Positions 50,901 to 61,886 of a stretch of DNA of 64,000 nucleotides are shown piece by piece. Position 1 is the stretch's first letter, and each line of letters starts with the position of its first letter. The notes beneath the pieces are model-generated. The model was not told the origin of the DNA. It ran no database searches and worked only from the letters and a program-made list of their open reading frames with translations. The DNA comes from Setaria digitata (lineage: Eukaryota; Nematoda; Chromadorea; Rhabditida; Setariidae): assembly GCA_003640385.1 (NCBI GenBank), contig RCAB01000054.1, positions 153,899 to 217,898 of the forward strand, given 5' to 3'. The position numbers and the translations under genes are program-made.

Positions 50901-52554
50901 TTTTTTTTTTTTTGAAAATTCATGAAATTTTTCATTGTCAGTAAGTTACTAAGGAAACCGTAAAAAGCTTGCCTCAAAATGATCAGCTTTTCGTCTAAAA
51001 TTTAATTAAAAGTACCATTCTTTTTCTAGCAATTTACATCCTTAAATAAAAGCAAATCGATGAATTAATTAAGCAATTAATGCATTCACATACAGATTGA
51101 TTAACTGAGGTGAACTAATTAACGTAAGATAAAAATTAGATGCGAAAATATTTCCTTTCAAATGTAATTCCTTCTTGTTTTCTTTTCTTTTTCTGCTCAT
51201 ACGGAAACTTTTTCCGTTCTTTTAAATCCCTCTCATCAATTTCCTAATTTCTCTCTCCAACTTCTCATAGCTTTCATTGTCTTTACTTTGTAAAAAAAAA
51301 AAAAAGATTTGTATCAAAGAAATTGTGCTGTACAAATCCTATATGTGCAAACTGCTTGTGCGCCTATATGAGAAGAAAGCCAATTGCTAATTAAAACTGT
51401 GTCAAGAAATTAATTAGTAACGGAAAACAATGGAATAGATGAAAAGTTAAATGATATATATTTAAAATTAAAATATATACTGTTTATATTCATATTTTAT
51501 TCATTATGTATATGTTTGTATTTAAAATCATTTTCAGAAAAGAAATAAATGATTTGTAATTTGAAAAAGAGAATCAAAATCGGAAATTACTGCATATTCG
51601 AAAGATGCTTATTTCATTCCGTAAGTTCTGCATGAATAATATGCATTGATAAGAAATAAACAGAGGAAAAAGAATTTACAAGACAAATTTTTGTTATTTG
51701 AACTAAAATTTCATTAAGTTTGTATTTATTTTTAAAATTTGTTATTACTCTTCCTCCACTTAAACGAATGCATACCGGAAAGGAAATGAAAAAAAAATTT
51801 GCAAAAAAAATTTTTTTTTTTCTCTGTCATTGTTTCAAAATTTTCTTTCAGTCTTTTTTTTCCCCTCTTTGTATTAAATTTGTAAAAAATGAAAATAATC
51901 TCAACGGTACAATAAGTTCATTGTGATGAGAACCGATGCTATAATCAAGTTAATAGTGCATAAAGATATATCTTGAAAGCTATCACTAATAGAGATTTTT
52001 TGATGGCACATAGAAGAAGGGAAGATGGAATATTTAGTGAAAAAAAAAAAAAGAAAATGAAAAGATTCAGAGAAGAAGCGAAAATTAATGAAGCTTTGAT
52101 CGAAAGAATTAATCTATTCAAGACTATACGGCAAGTCGATCATTCTATCCATTGCTATTACAAACCTTCGTCACGATTTTTAAATCGGTCCATTTAAATA
52201 GTTTTCAAATATCCGCCTCATTATTATTCTCCTCCTTTTCTTCGCCTAAACAAAGCCATCTTCCATTTAAAACTTTTTCTCATATTTCTCATTTTAAAGC
52301 TCATATTTCAAAATATTCAAGACAAAAAACCTTCCTTTTTTAACTCGGGAATTTCAAAACATTATAACTTAAATATTTCATGCTATCAGTATTTTTATCA
52401 ATGTTTTTATCTTTTTCCATTAATAATTAACTTTCTGGAAGACAATTTCCTAAAAGTACGCACTTAAATTCTATGCAGTCACTTTGACGATGAATCTTGA
52501 ACTAGTAGTAGTATTCATCCTATCAGTGATGCTAGCATTGATTTCCAGTTTCAG

Positions 52555-52895
52555 GACATTTCCTCACTCATTGCTACGAATCAAATATTAAATGTAATGT
52601 TGCGTAATTTATCTAAACTTTTACGCTGCATACGTAAACTCACGGAAGTTAAATCGTGGATTAACATGATAACAGCAAATACGATCAGAAACAAACAACT
52701 AAAATTATTTTGATTTTCAAGCATTTGGATTCTATTTCACCACTTATTCAACAACGTATGACTTCTTTATTCGTCGTCAAATCACGTCAGTTACAGAAGA
52801 ATTTACTTGATGCGAAATTTGCAAAACAAAAAATACACGAAATAAATCACCGATTATTTAAAGGTTTAAAATTTGAATTGTCAGTGAACAATTAG
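52555..52895 (+). CDS. C-terminal two exons of a small helical protein, unrecognised
   Basis: Exon 52555-52647 follows a strong TTTCAG acceptor and reads DISSLIATNQILNVMLRNLS plus KLLRCIRKLTE. A gttaaa donor and a 74-nt intron ending tgattttcaag lead in phase to exon 52722-52895. That exon reads HLDSISPLIQQRMTSLFVV, KSRQLQKNLLDAKFAKQKIH, EINHRLFKGLKFELSVNN and a TAG stop. Heptad-like Leu/Ile spacing and high Lys/Gln content suggest a coiled-coil; the layout faintly recalls small BLOC-1/BORC-type subunits such as snapin, but this is too weak to name. The frame also runs upstream of 52555 (IHPISDASIDFQF) to a TGA near 52496, so the exon could begin a little earlier. Upstream exons were not found. 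Confidence 0.5.
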
Positions 52896-53369
52896 ATGAA
52901 TGGATGAGAATTAAAAATTTCAAATAGTTCAGTGAAAATTTTAAAATGTGATGCAGTTATAAGGGGCAGTATGGGAAAATGAACAGTTTACTAATGTGAT
53001 GGAAGGAAAAGAACATATTAAACGATATTGAAAAATAAATCATGAGCAAATAAAAATTACCTTGAAATTTAATGATTGTAATTAATTACTGCAGAATATT
53101 AATTGCTGTAAAATGCAAAATAATTATGCAAATAATTTGTAATTTAAAAGATTGATAAAAATTGATAGCAAAAATCATATTTGCACGCTATAATGCATAC
53201 ATTACATTTATGTTCACTAATTTATTACTCTTTTTTGTAAGAAATGATTGCAATTATCAAAAAATGATAATTTTCTTAGCAATTCCTAAATGTTGATGAT
53301 TTGATTCATCGACAATAATTTTTTATTTTTTTATTATACTGATGATATAAAAGATGTAAAGAAATGAAG

Positions 53370-54310
53370 TGTTATTATCACCATTATCAATATGATAATA
53401 ATTTTGGAAGAAAAAAAAAACGAAATGAAATGATATGAAAGAAAGACAAATAAAGTGACATTATGAGACAACTTTGTCAACCTATTTTTGTCTGAATAAA
53501 AAAACTTCAATAAAATTTCATCCTTTCATATCGATTTTCATAAGCCTTAATTTGTTGGAGCACAAATATCAGGCTATTTTCAAGATGGCAATTTTAATAA
53601 TACATTATATGACAAAACTGTTATTATCACTATCACTAAATGACATTGCCTCGTATAGCAAATTAGCGTATGTAAGAGAGATGTATTATGACGGAGGGAG
53701 AAATTTAATCATAAAGTTCATGTAATTACTATTATTAATAATTCATGAATTTAATAATTAATTATTACCAGTACATTACGTCAATCATATGTTCATTTTT
53801 TGCATTACTATTATGAAACCATTATATTCACGATATAGTGCATTATTATCAATACCAGATATATATTCATGATATGATCCATATGTTATCATTTATTATC
53901 AATATGCTAGATTGTGAAATAATCCATTACTGCCAATTTTTGTCGATATGATATGATGTTTACGCCAGGATATGATGATGATCAGCACATTATTCGGTAT
54001 CCTTATTATTCAGATCCATTATTTTAAATATATTACGATTAGAATGTAATCATTGTTGTTAGCTACTATCGATATTCTACAAATTACTGTTCTAATATTT
54101 TATATTAAGGCATATCCATTATCACCAAATTTTATCAATTATTCGCAGTCGTACTCAGCACTTGATCTGTTGTTATCAGAATGCCGTGTTTAAGTTCGGA
54201 TGTAATCCATCATTATCACTTTTTATCAACATGCTGACATTTATGATATGTCCCCATTGATTTCTGTATTTGAAATAATCCATCATTATCGCTACGTTTT
54301 ATTCAAATGA
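53370..54310. repeat. Degenerate repeat region built on ccattattatcaatatg-like words
   Basis: Variants of ccat-tattatca-(cttttt)atcaatatg recur at about 53378, 53843, 53888, 53924, 54115, 54207 and 54282, often followed by tgatatga or preceded by gaaataat. Spacing is irregular. This looks like an old, strongly decayed tandem repeat; exact unit length could not be fixed by eye. Confidence 0.4.
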
Positions 54311-55033
54311 TAATTCATTTTAATTAGTGGTTACCAGTGGTCCGTTTATTATTATTTATAAATTATATTTGGAATATAATGACAAATGTGTTGAAAATGA
54401 TAATCACTTCATGGCTTTTCTGATTATTTGATTTAGTTTTGTATGTCATCCTTTAACTTTTATCACTTCTCTGATCTTATCAGATTAAAATTTCACATTA
54501 GATAAAAGCTATTAACATTTACATTTAAAAAATTGCTAAACTAGAGCTTATTTCGTTTTAAGTGAAGAGAGGAAAAATTATTAGCAAATTAAGCTAAAAA
54601 TTTTGTTCTGTCTTAAAAATATTAAAATGATAGCAAAAATGTTGGCATAAATTATCATCAAATTTCATTCCATTAATGGAAACAACCGGAAGATGTTTTA
54701 AAATTAATTCCTAGCTTAGAATAGAAAAACAAAAATGAAAATAAAAAAATAAAACAAGAAGAAAATGAGCTGTGTTTGTGATGAAATCTAAAATAGGCAT
54801 GCAATGTGCGACTATTAGCGAATAGATTTTTCCGAGGAAGTCATATATATATGTATATTTATATATATATATATATAGGTCTAAGGATGTATTATTCATG
54901 CTTATGTTGTCCCTAAATTTATGAATGCTTATTAATTTCTTGTCTGAGTTATTCAAGTTCAGGACAATAATTATTAGATAAATTTTCAATTTATTTTATT
55001 TTTGTTATTCACCTATGTGAAGTGTTAATTTAG

Positions 55034-55154
55034 CTAGCAAAATATAGCAAATTTCAGATAATAAATAGTTAATTTACTCCCGATGAGTTAATTATAATAA
55101 TGAGCTAGCCGAGAATTAATCATAGGGTATCTGAAATTTATCATATTTTGCTAG
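55034..55154. repeat. Foldback element, imperfect 27-bp terminal inverted repeats
   Basis: Left arm 55034-55060 (ctagcaaaatatagcaaatt plus tcagata) and right arm 55128-55154 are reverse complements with three mismatches. Partial symmetry continues outward (taattta / ttaatt). The 121-bp span with inverted ends and no coding capacity is the layout of a small MITE-like element, though no clear target-site duplication was identified. Confidence 0.6.
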
Positions 55155-55384
55155 TTAATTATCGATAAATTAATTACTACTTCCCTTCCACTCATTTAAT
55201 TTATGTCAGAATTTTTAGCCCACATCTCGTCTTCACAGTAATTTACAACTGTTTTTATTAAATAGATATTGCAGAATTAAGCTGAACAGAGATAGAAATA
55301 ATGGCTAGAATTTGAAAGATTAGTTTCTCTAATCAAGGAGAAAGTCTAACAAATACAGTTATAATGCACTGATTGCTAGGCTAT

Positions 55385-55555
55385 ATAATCGATTATGGCG
55401 ATGGACCACTTCCGGAATTCATTGTTCATTTGGCTTATTTTAGAACTGAAATGTATTATGGATACTATTTTCCCATTATTGGTCAACAATGAAGCTTGGC
55501 CAGGCGTTGAATGGGATGATTGAAATTGCATAAATGATTATTTCAAAGCTTAACA
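55385..55555. pseudogene. Coding-like fragment, strand uncertain
   Basis: On the plus strand an open stretch reads LLGYIIDYGDGPLPEFIVHL then AYFRTEMYYGYYFPIIGQQ before a stop. A shifted frame then reads YWSTMKLGQALNGMIEIA to a second stop, as if one coding sequence were broken by a frameshift. On the minus strand a TTTCAG acceptor precedes SKISQMNNEFRKWSIAIIDY. Both cannot be real. I lean to a decayed plus-strand exon, not recognised. Confidence 0.25.
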
Positions 55556-56613
55556 ATAATCCACCATACAATTCATTTTAAATTACCCCAATCAATAAGC
55601 CAAATATTTTCGTTCCTTTTCAATTTCAAAAACCATTCCATTTTCATAACCGAAATTATTCACTCTTGAAATATTGCTTCATTTTAAAACTGTTTAAATG
55701 AACTATAAAATATCATAAATTCAAATTATCCATCTAAGAAGTTACAACGAAAAAGTGGAAAATGAAATGCAACACAATTGTTAAAAATACATTTGATTAA
55801 ATAAAATTTTTTAACAAATACAGCACATGTTGGAGGGATATCCTAGCTTGCTAAGGTACCTAGTGCTGAGAGTAAGATATCTAGTCTGAAAAGTACCTCC
55901 TATAAATGGTGTAGTAGTTCCTATTGAGCTTAGACTTCTGACAATAAAGTGCTGTAGATTGTGGAAATGTTTTGTTTTATGTCAAGCTGATCAGCGTTTG
56001 TCTTTTTAAAAAGATCGAAATTTTTATCAAATATATGACCGAAATTTATTATATTTGAATTTTTTGATATTTAAAAAAAAAATAAAATAAAATAAACAAC
56101 TAACATATTTAATTCATTTCTTTTTGAATTTTTTGAAAAAAAAAAAATGTTTTTCAATAATAAAAGAGAAATGGAAACAAAAAAATTCAACAGATAAAAT
56201 CATTGTAATCTGCACTGAATGCCATATTTTATCCTTTTTCTTTTTTTTTTTTTTTTTTTTCATTCCTTTCAAATGATTGGTTGAATTTGCTGTCCTATGA
56301 TCGAGTTATTAGTTTCAAAGCACTACTATCCATTGCAATCTAATAAGAGTAGGAACTAAATGTAAGCAAACTAGGACTAGTCAGATGAAGTAAGACTGAA
56401 CTATCCGACACCTCATCATATAGGTCAACATTTGAAAGCTTTCAAAATAAGCCTCATCGATAATTTAATTGCAGTCAAAATGAACAATCATTCTTGTGAT
56501 GACAGCAATATCATCCCCAAACATATTGCAATCATTCAAATTTGATATCACCCTTAAGCATTAGCAATGATATTTGCTATTTTCTGATGACATCTTTTGA
56601 AGTGCCTCTTTTC

Positions 56614-56644
<31 letters not shown>

Positions 56645-57554
56645 CTTCCTCCTCCTCCTCCACAAGTCCCTCTCAATCAATGAAAAACCAAAAGGAAATA
56701 AAAAAGAAAAAGAAAGTTATTTCAATATGAGACATATAATTAAGTCGTCGAGAATGCAACCATCATATCAATTGATCACTTAAATGAGAAATATAATTAT
56801 GGTGCAAATTTTATGCTGTTAAATTTTTGCTATAAATTTTCAAATTTTTTTCTAGATTTAAAATAAAAAATAAATGAAAAATACTTGATTTATGGATAAA
56901 TACCAAGAAAAAGAAAAGAAAACTGCGGAAAAAATATAAGCCTAATTGTAAGATTGGCCAAAAAAAAAAACGCTTATGATATGAAATCACATTCAACAGA
57001 CGAAATTTAAACCTGCCAATGAATCTCAAGCATGATCATTCTGTTTCTTTCTGAAATTTAGAACTTAACAATTATGTCGAATATTCCATCTAGTTATTTT
57101 CCTTTTTTTTCACTTCTTCCACGTTGCTCATCATCTATCTGAATAGTGAGGAAGTGTCTATGAGATCTCAATTTTACATTAGGGGAAGTTTAACTGCAAA
57201 CTACAAAATTATGCTACAACGACCGTCTCTTTATTTTACAATGATAGTGTTGCTATTACTTTTAAATCGTCTGTGTGCGTACTCTTTTAGTTCTCTCACT
57301 ACTGCAGTAAACTGAAATGGATCGGATATTATTTCACAGATGGTCGTTTTTTGTTTTTTTCTGTGTAGGCAGCTGTTGTATCGTTGTATGCTGTTTACGT
57401 GTATGACGTACTGTACTGATGGTCTAGACGTACGTGGTTTCCCTCCACGTTTATGTTAAATATTTATGTGTATTCTAAACATCACTCATTTTCTTTTGCG
57501 ATATTTTTTTCGTCTTGTTTTCTTTCCATTTACCCTCGTATCCTAAATTTCAAT
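55556..57554. other. Intergenic region before the S23 gene
   Basis: AT-rich with poly-T runs at 56240-56260 and 56610-56633. At 57400-57460 there is a less AT-rich block with repeated gacgtac/acgtg words, probably part of the upstream region of the ribosomal protein gene. Confidence 0.4.
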
Positions 57555-57586
57555 TTCAGATTTTTTTTTTTTTTCACGTTATCAGC
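57555..57586 (+). promoter_or_regulatory. Probable trans-splice acceptor region of the S23 gene
   Basis: Two acceptors, caatttcag (ending 57559) and cacgttatcag (ending 57585), lie just before ATG 57587, the second after a 14-base T run and leaving a one-base leader. Nematode ribosomal protein mRNAs are commonly spliced-leader trans-spliced with very short leaders; use here is inference. Confidence 0.4.
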
Positions 57587-58431
<845 letters not shown>

Positions 58432-61400
58432 TTGAAAAATTATCTTTTATTTCCTTGTCATTAATTGCTTTGTTCTGGCTGTTATAAACTTATCTCCGGA
58501 CGCAAGTTCCAGTTTACATTTGATTTGGTTACTTGTTCTTGAGCTTTACATTTTATTGACATAATGAAAAGAAATGTGTTGATTTATTTTTAAAGATGCT
58601 TAAAAGCGCAAAACTTTGGACACGTTTTATATAAATTAAGTTCCTCAGACATTTTGAAGCTACGGAGGAGTGGAAAAATTGAACATGTATAATTAGCTCC
58701 TTGTCTCTATGTAGTCCCTGACTGTGTTCCTGAAACGAGAACCTTAAAACATAATCAGGAGTTCAGGATATAGGTTCCGTCATAATATGAATTGAGGAAT
58801 TAAGATTTGTCTTATCAAACTACATTAGAGTTAGTTATTGTCACTAATGGAAATAAGCGATGATTTTTCCTTATGCTGGAAGAAAGGAGGTTGGAGGAGA
58901 ACGCATCCTTTTTGCTGCTGTGAAAGAAATATACTCGTTCCAGTTGGTTAGAATCCTAATGCTTGAAAATACTTCAAACTGCAAAAATACATTAAAGAAG
59001 CTGTTAAGATTGTATAGGTGGAATTTTGTTATGTTTAAAGGGGCAATATTGCGGTAAATTTATTTTCAGTCCCGTAAAATTTAAATTTGCCAAATCATTT
59101 TTTGTTCTATTCATTTCTCGAAGACTACAGAAATGGAAATTGATGCAGTATGAGCCCTGGCCAGTCAACTTATTGCTTTTTACATGTTCCCAATGGGAAA
59201 TGTCTAAAAGAACTAAGCTTTTACGAAGCATCACATTTTTTTCTCTTCTTTCTGGGGTGGTATGTTATTCGTTTCAACCAGGAAGACATTTCTGAAGCAG
59301 TTAGAGTTGTGGCTTAAATTTGAAACAAATTGGCTAAAATATCTGTAAGAGTATGGTATTTTTAATTGTTTCTCTCTGTATTAACTCTTTTATCAATTTT
59401 TCAATAACCGAAAGCATATTTTTTGGTAAGAAAATTTTGGTACATCAAATCTGCGTGAATGATATAAAAAGGAATTGAGAACGGGAAGGTTGTTAATCAC
59501 GAATTGCTTTCATCAATTGTAGAGCTTAATCAAATAAGAAGTTCCTGTTAGCCTAATCTCAATCAAGAATTTTCTATCCTCTTTCGTGGCAATCCTGTTG
59601 TCCAAAAGTTTCAGAAAAAAAAAAGAAAAAAAATTCTGTGATTTTATACAATTCAGTTATTCTCACTATGAACTTCACATATTTCTTTCTCATCTAGTTT
59701 TTTAGTTTCATGTCGAAATTGAAATAGATTTCTTTGCTCACTTATATTATTATGAGAAATTTAAATTTTTAAATGTGATTCATTGTGAAATTTCAATTTT
59801 CGCATAATTTCGTTTATTTTTCAAAAGGAAGGAATTTCATCAAACACATCTAAAATTATGCTTTTCATTCAATTTTGTTATTTGCTTAACTGATTTAACA
59901 ACTTCTTGTGAATTTCAATAAGAAAAAAAAGGAAAAAGGAAAAAAAAAAATTGTGTGGAATGTTAAAATGAAGTCTGATCTGATAAGCCAATGATGGGCT
60001 GCTAAATGTATTTAAATTGTAAAAGAAATAAATGCTAATTCTAACATCTTAATCACATTACGAAATCATTTAAGAAATCATCAGCTGATGTTTTCCCATA
60101 ATCAACGGTAATTAGTGATGTATATCACTAATTTATTATCACTAATAGGTAGGTAGTGCAGTGGAGAAATAGTACATTGAGGTAAATTTGATTTTTCCAG
60201 TTTTTTTTTTCTTTCTTTCATTTATTTCAGTGGCTTATCTAAGAAACAAATTGCTTGCCATCTCTTATCATTCGTTTATCATTTCTGTTTTAAAATTGCA
60301 TTTTAATCTTAATAAACTATTTTTTCCGACAGTCTTTTCTGTTGTTTGTTTGAAACATTTATTGCACGAAGTGTTCATACAAAGAAATAGAAATTATATT
60401 CAAAAAAAAAAATTCAATATTGGTCGATAATCTGCCTAAACATAATTTTACTAAATTAGTCCAAAAAACAGGCAACATAACTAATTGCACTCGATGTTTG
60501 CCTAGAAACGTCTTATTCTACTAATAATAATTAATTCTGAGTGTTGTAAATTTAGTGTTTCATAGAAATAAATTATTTCCAAGTAATCGTAATTTAGAAT
60601 CCCAAAAAAGCAAATTTGCAAGGATTTCTAGATGTTGGAAAGAATGAAGTAAGTCCATTTTGTGAGACTTTAAGAAAAGCATTGTTTATCGACAACTAAT
60701 ATCCTTTCAAGAGGCAAAATTTTCCAAAAGGAAAAACAATTTTTCAAAAGATTTCACTTTTTTTTGGCTTCTGAAATGATTGCAAGAAAAAAAAAAAAAA
60801 AAAAAAGGAAGAAACGAACATTTTCTCGGTTAATCGTTGTAGGAAGATGTTAAAATTACAACAGAACAAGCAGTATTTATTCGAATTCAAGAATGTCTTA
60901 ATCTTATTGGCAGAAGACTAGATTTAGTTTTGCCTACTAATTTTAGACATTTGCTGCAATGTCCAAGTCTATTAATAAAGTACTCTCTGATAAATTATCA
61001 CAGATATTAATATCATAATCAATACTCAGCGCTTAATGTTGTTAAGCTCAAAAATAGTGATTATTCAAAACTGCTATTAATAAAGCTGTCATTTTAATAT
61101 CACATCAACTGAAAGTATTGTTTGTGATTAATTACGAAGAGTTCATTTAATTGCTAATTTATGGTGGCTTCTCACTTAAACTGCTAATTGATTATTAATT
61201 ATCACGAAAGAATATTGTTCATTTAATCCTGCATTTTGCTTCATAAACAATTCAACACACACTTTCTACAATATGAAATCTAATTCTAAAATGAACAGCA
61301 AAAATTGAATCCGAAAAAAAGCCAAATTTTAATTAGTTTAAAGCTTTATTATCTTAATTTATGTCGCTATTCTTAGTGCAATATGTTCATCTTGCGTGAT

Positions 61401-61886
61401 TTCCCTCCTGAACTACAAAATTTTTGAATTTCAATTAATTAACTGTTTGCTAAATGATTAACTTACTACCTGTTTTACATTTCCTCACCGATGAAGCATT
61501 TATACTGTCTGAGAATGAGAAAATCTGATTCGATTCGCTGAATTTCGAAATTATTTTTTTAGCTATATATTAGAAATGAATTTAAAATAAGAACCAATGT
61601 ATTTGTTAGCAGTGATGATAGCAATAATTCATTTCTGGTTGACACTGCTGGTGAATGGAACAAACGAAGTTTGTTGAATTTTGCTAATTTTAAAATTTAA
61701 TTTAATCATATCATTTTTTTCCAACAATGTTCTCAAAATTTATTTTATACTCCATTATGCAGATGTGAAAAATATATCTGATAATGACAATATGATCTAA
61801 CAGTAGCGTTTTAGATAATAATTTTAATTATAACTTTTACACTAACATTTTAAAATTAATATTTTCAAAAAAAAAAGTATTTTCAG
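58432..61886. other. Region between S23 and the channel gene
   Basis: The first part (58440-59300) has fewer homopolymers and overlapping chance frames of 65-89 codons on both strands, none recognisable; it may be 3' flank or a decayed sequence. A 10-bp-arm hairpin (aattagtgat / atcactaatt) lies near 60111-60134. The rest is AT-rich. The channel gene's first exon and signal peptide probably lie in this interval or upstream but were not identified. Confidence 0.4.

Larger units (their letters stand above)
43973..52500. other. Long stretch without a supportable gene (44.0-52.5 kb)
   Basis: AT-rich with many homopolymers, a 10-N assembly gap at 46122-46131 inside a poly-A run, and a long imperfect AAT trinucleotide region at 47500-47950. 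Around 50000-50220 both strands are poor in stops over about 200 bp, giving several overlapping frames of 60-63 codons, none recognisable. No RNA gene recognised. Confidence 0.45.
52896..55380. other. Non-coding stretch with degenerate repeats and a foldback
   Basis: Contains a degenerate interspersed/tandem pattern of aatccattattatcaatatg-like words (53370-54310) and a foldback at 55034-55154. A TA-rich microsatellite occurs near 54843-54877. No gene recognised. Confidence 0.45.

Noticed and set aside
57124..57315. 63-codon frame with a hydrophobic VLLLLLNRLCAYSF segment upstream of S23
   Set aside because: Signal-peptide-like by composition but it ends at once after the hydrophobic part; more likely upstream regulatory DNA.
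58860..59295. Overlapping 65-89 codon frames downstream of S23
   Set aside because: Hydrophobic, unrecognisable, on both strands, with no splice support; treated as chance frames in a less homopolymeric region.
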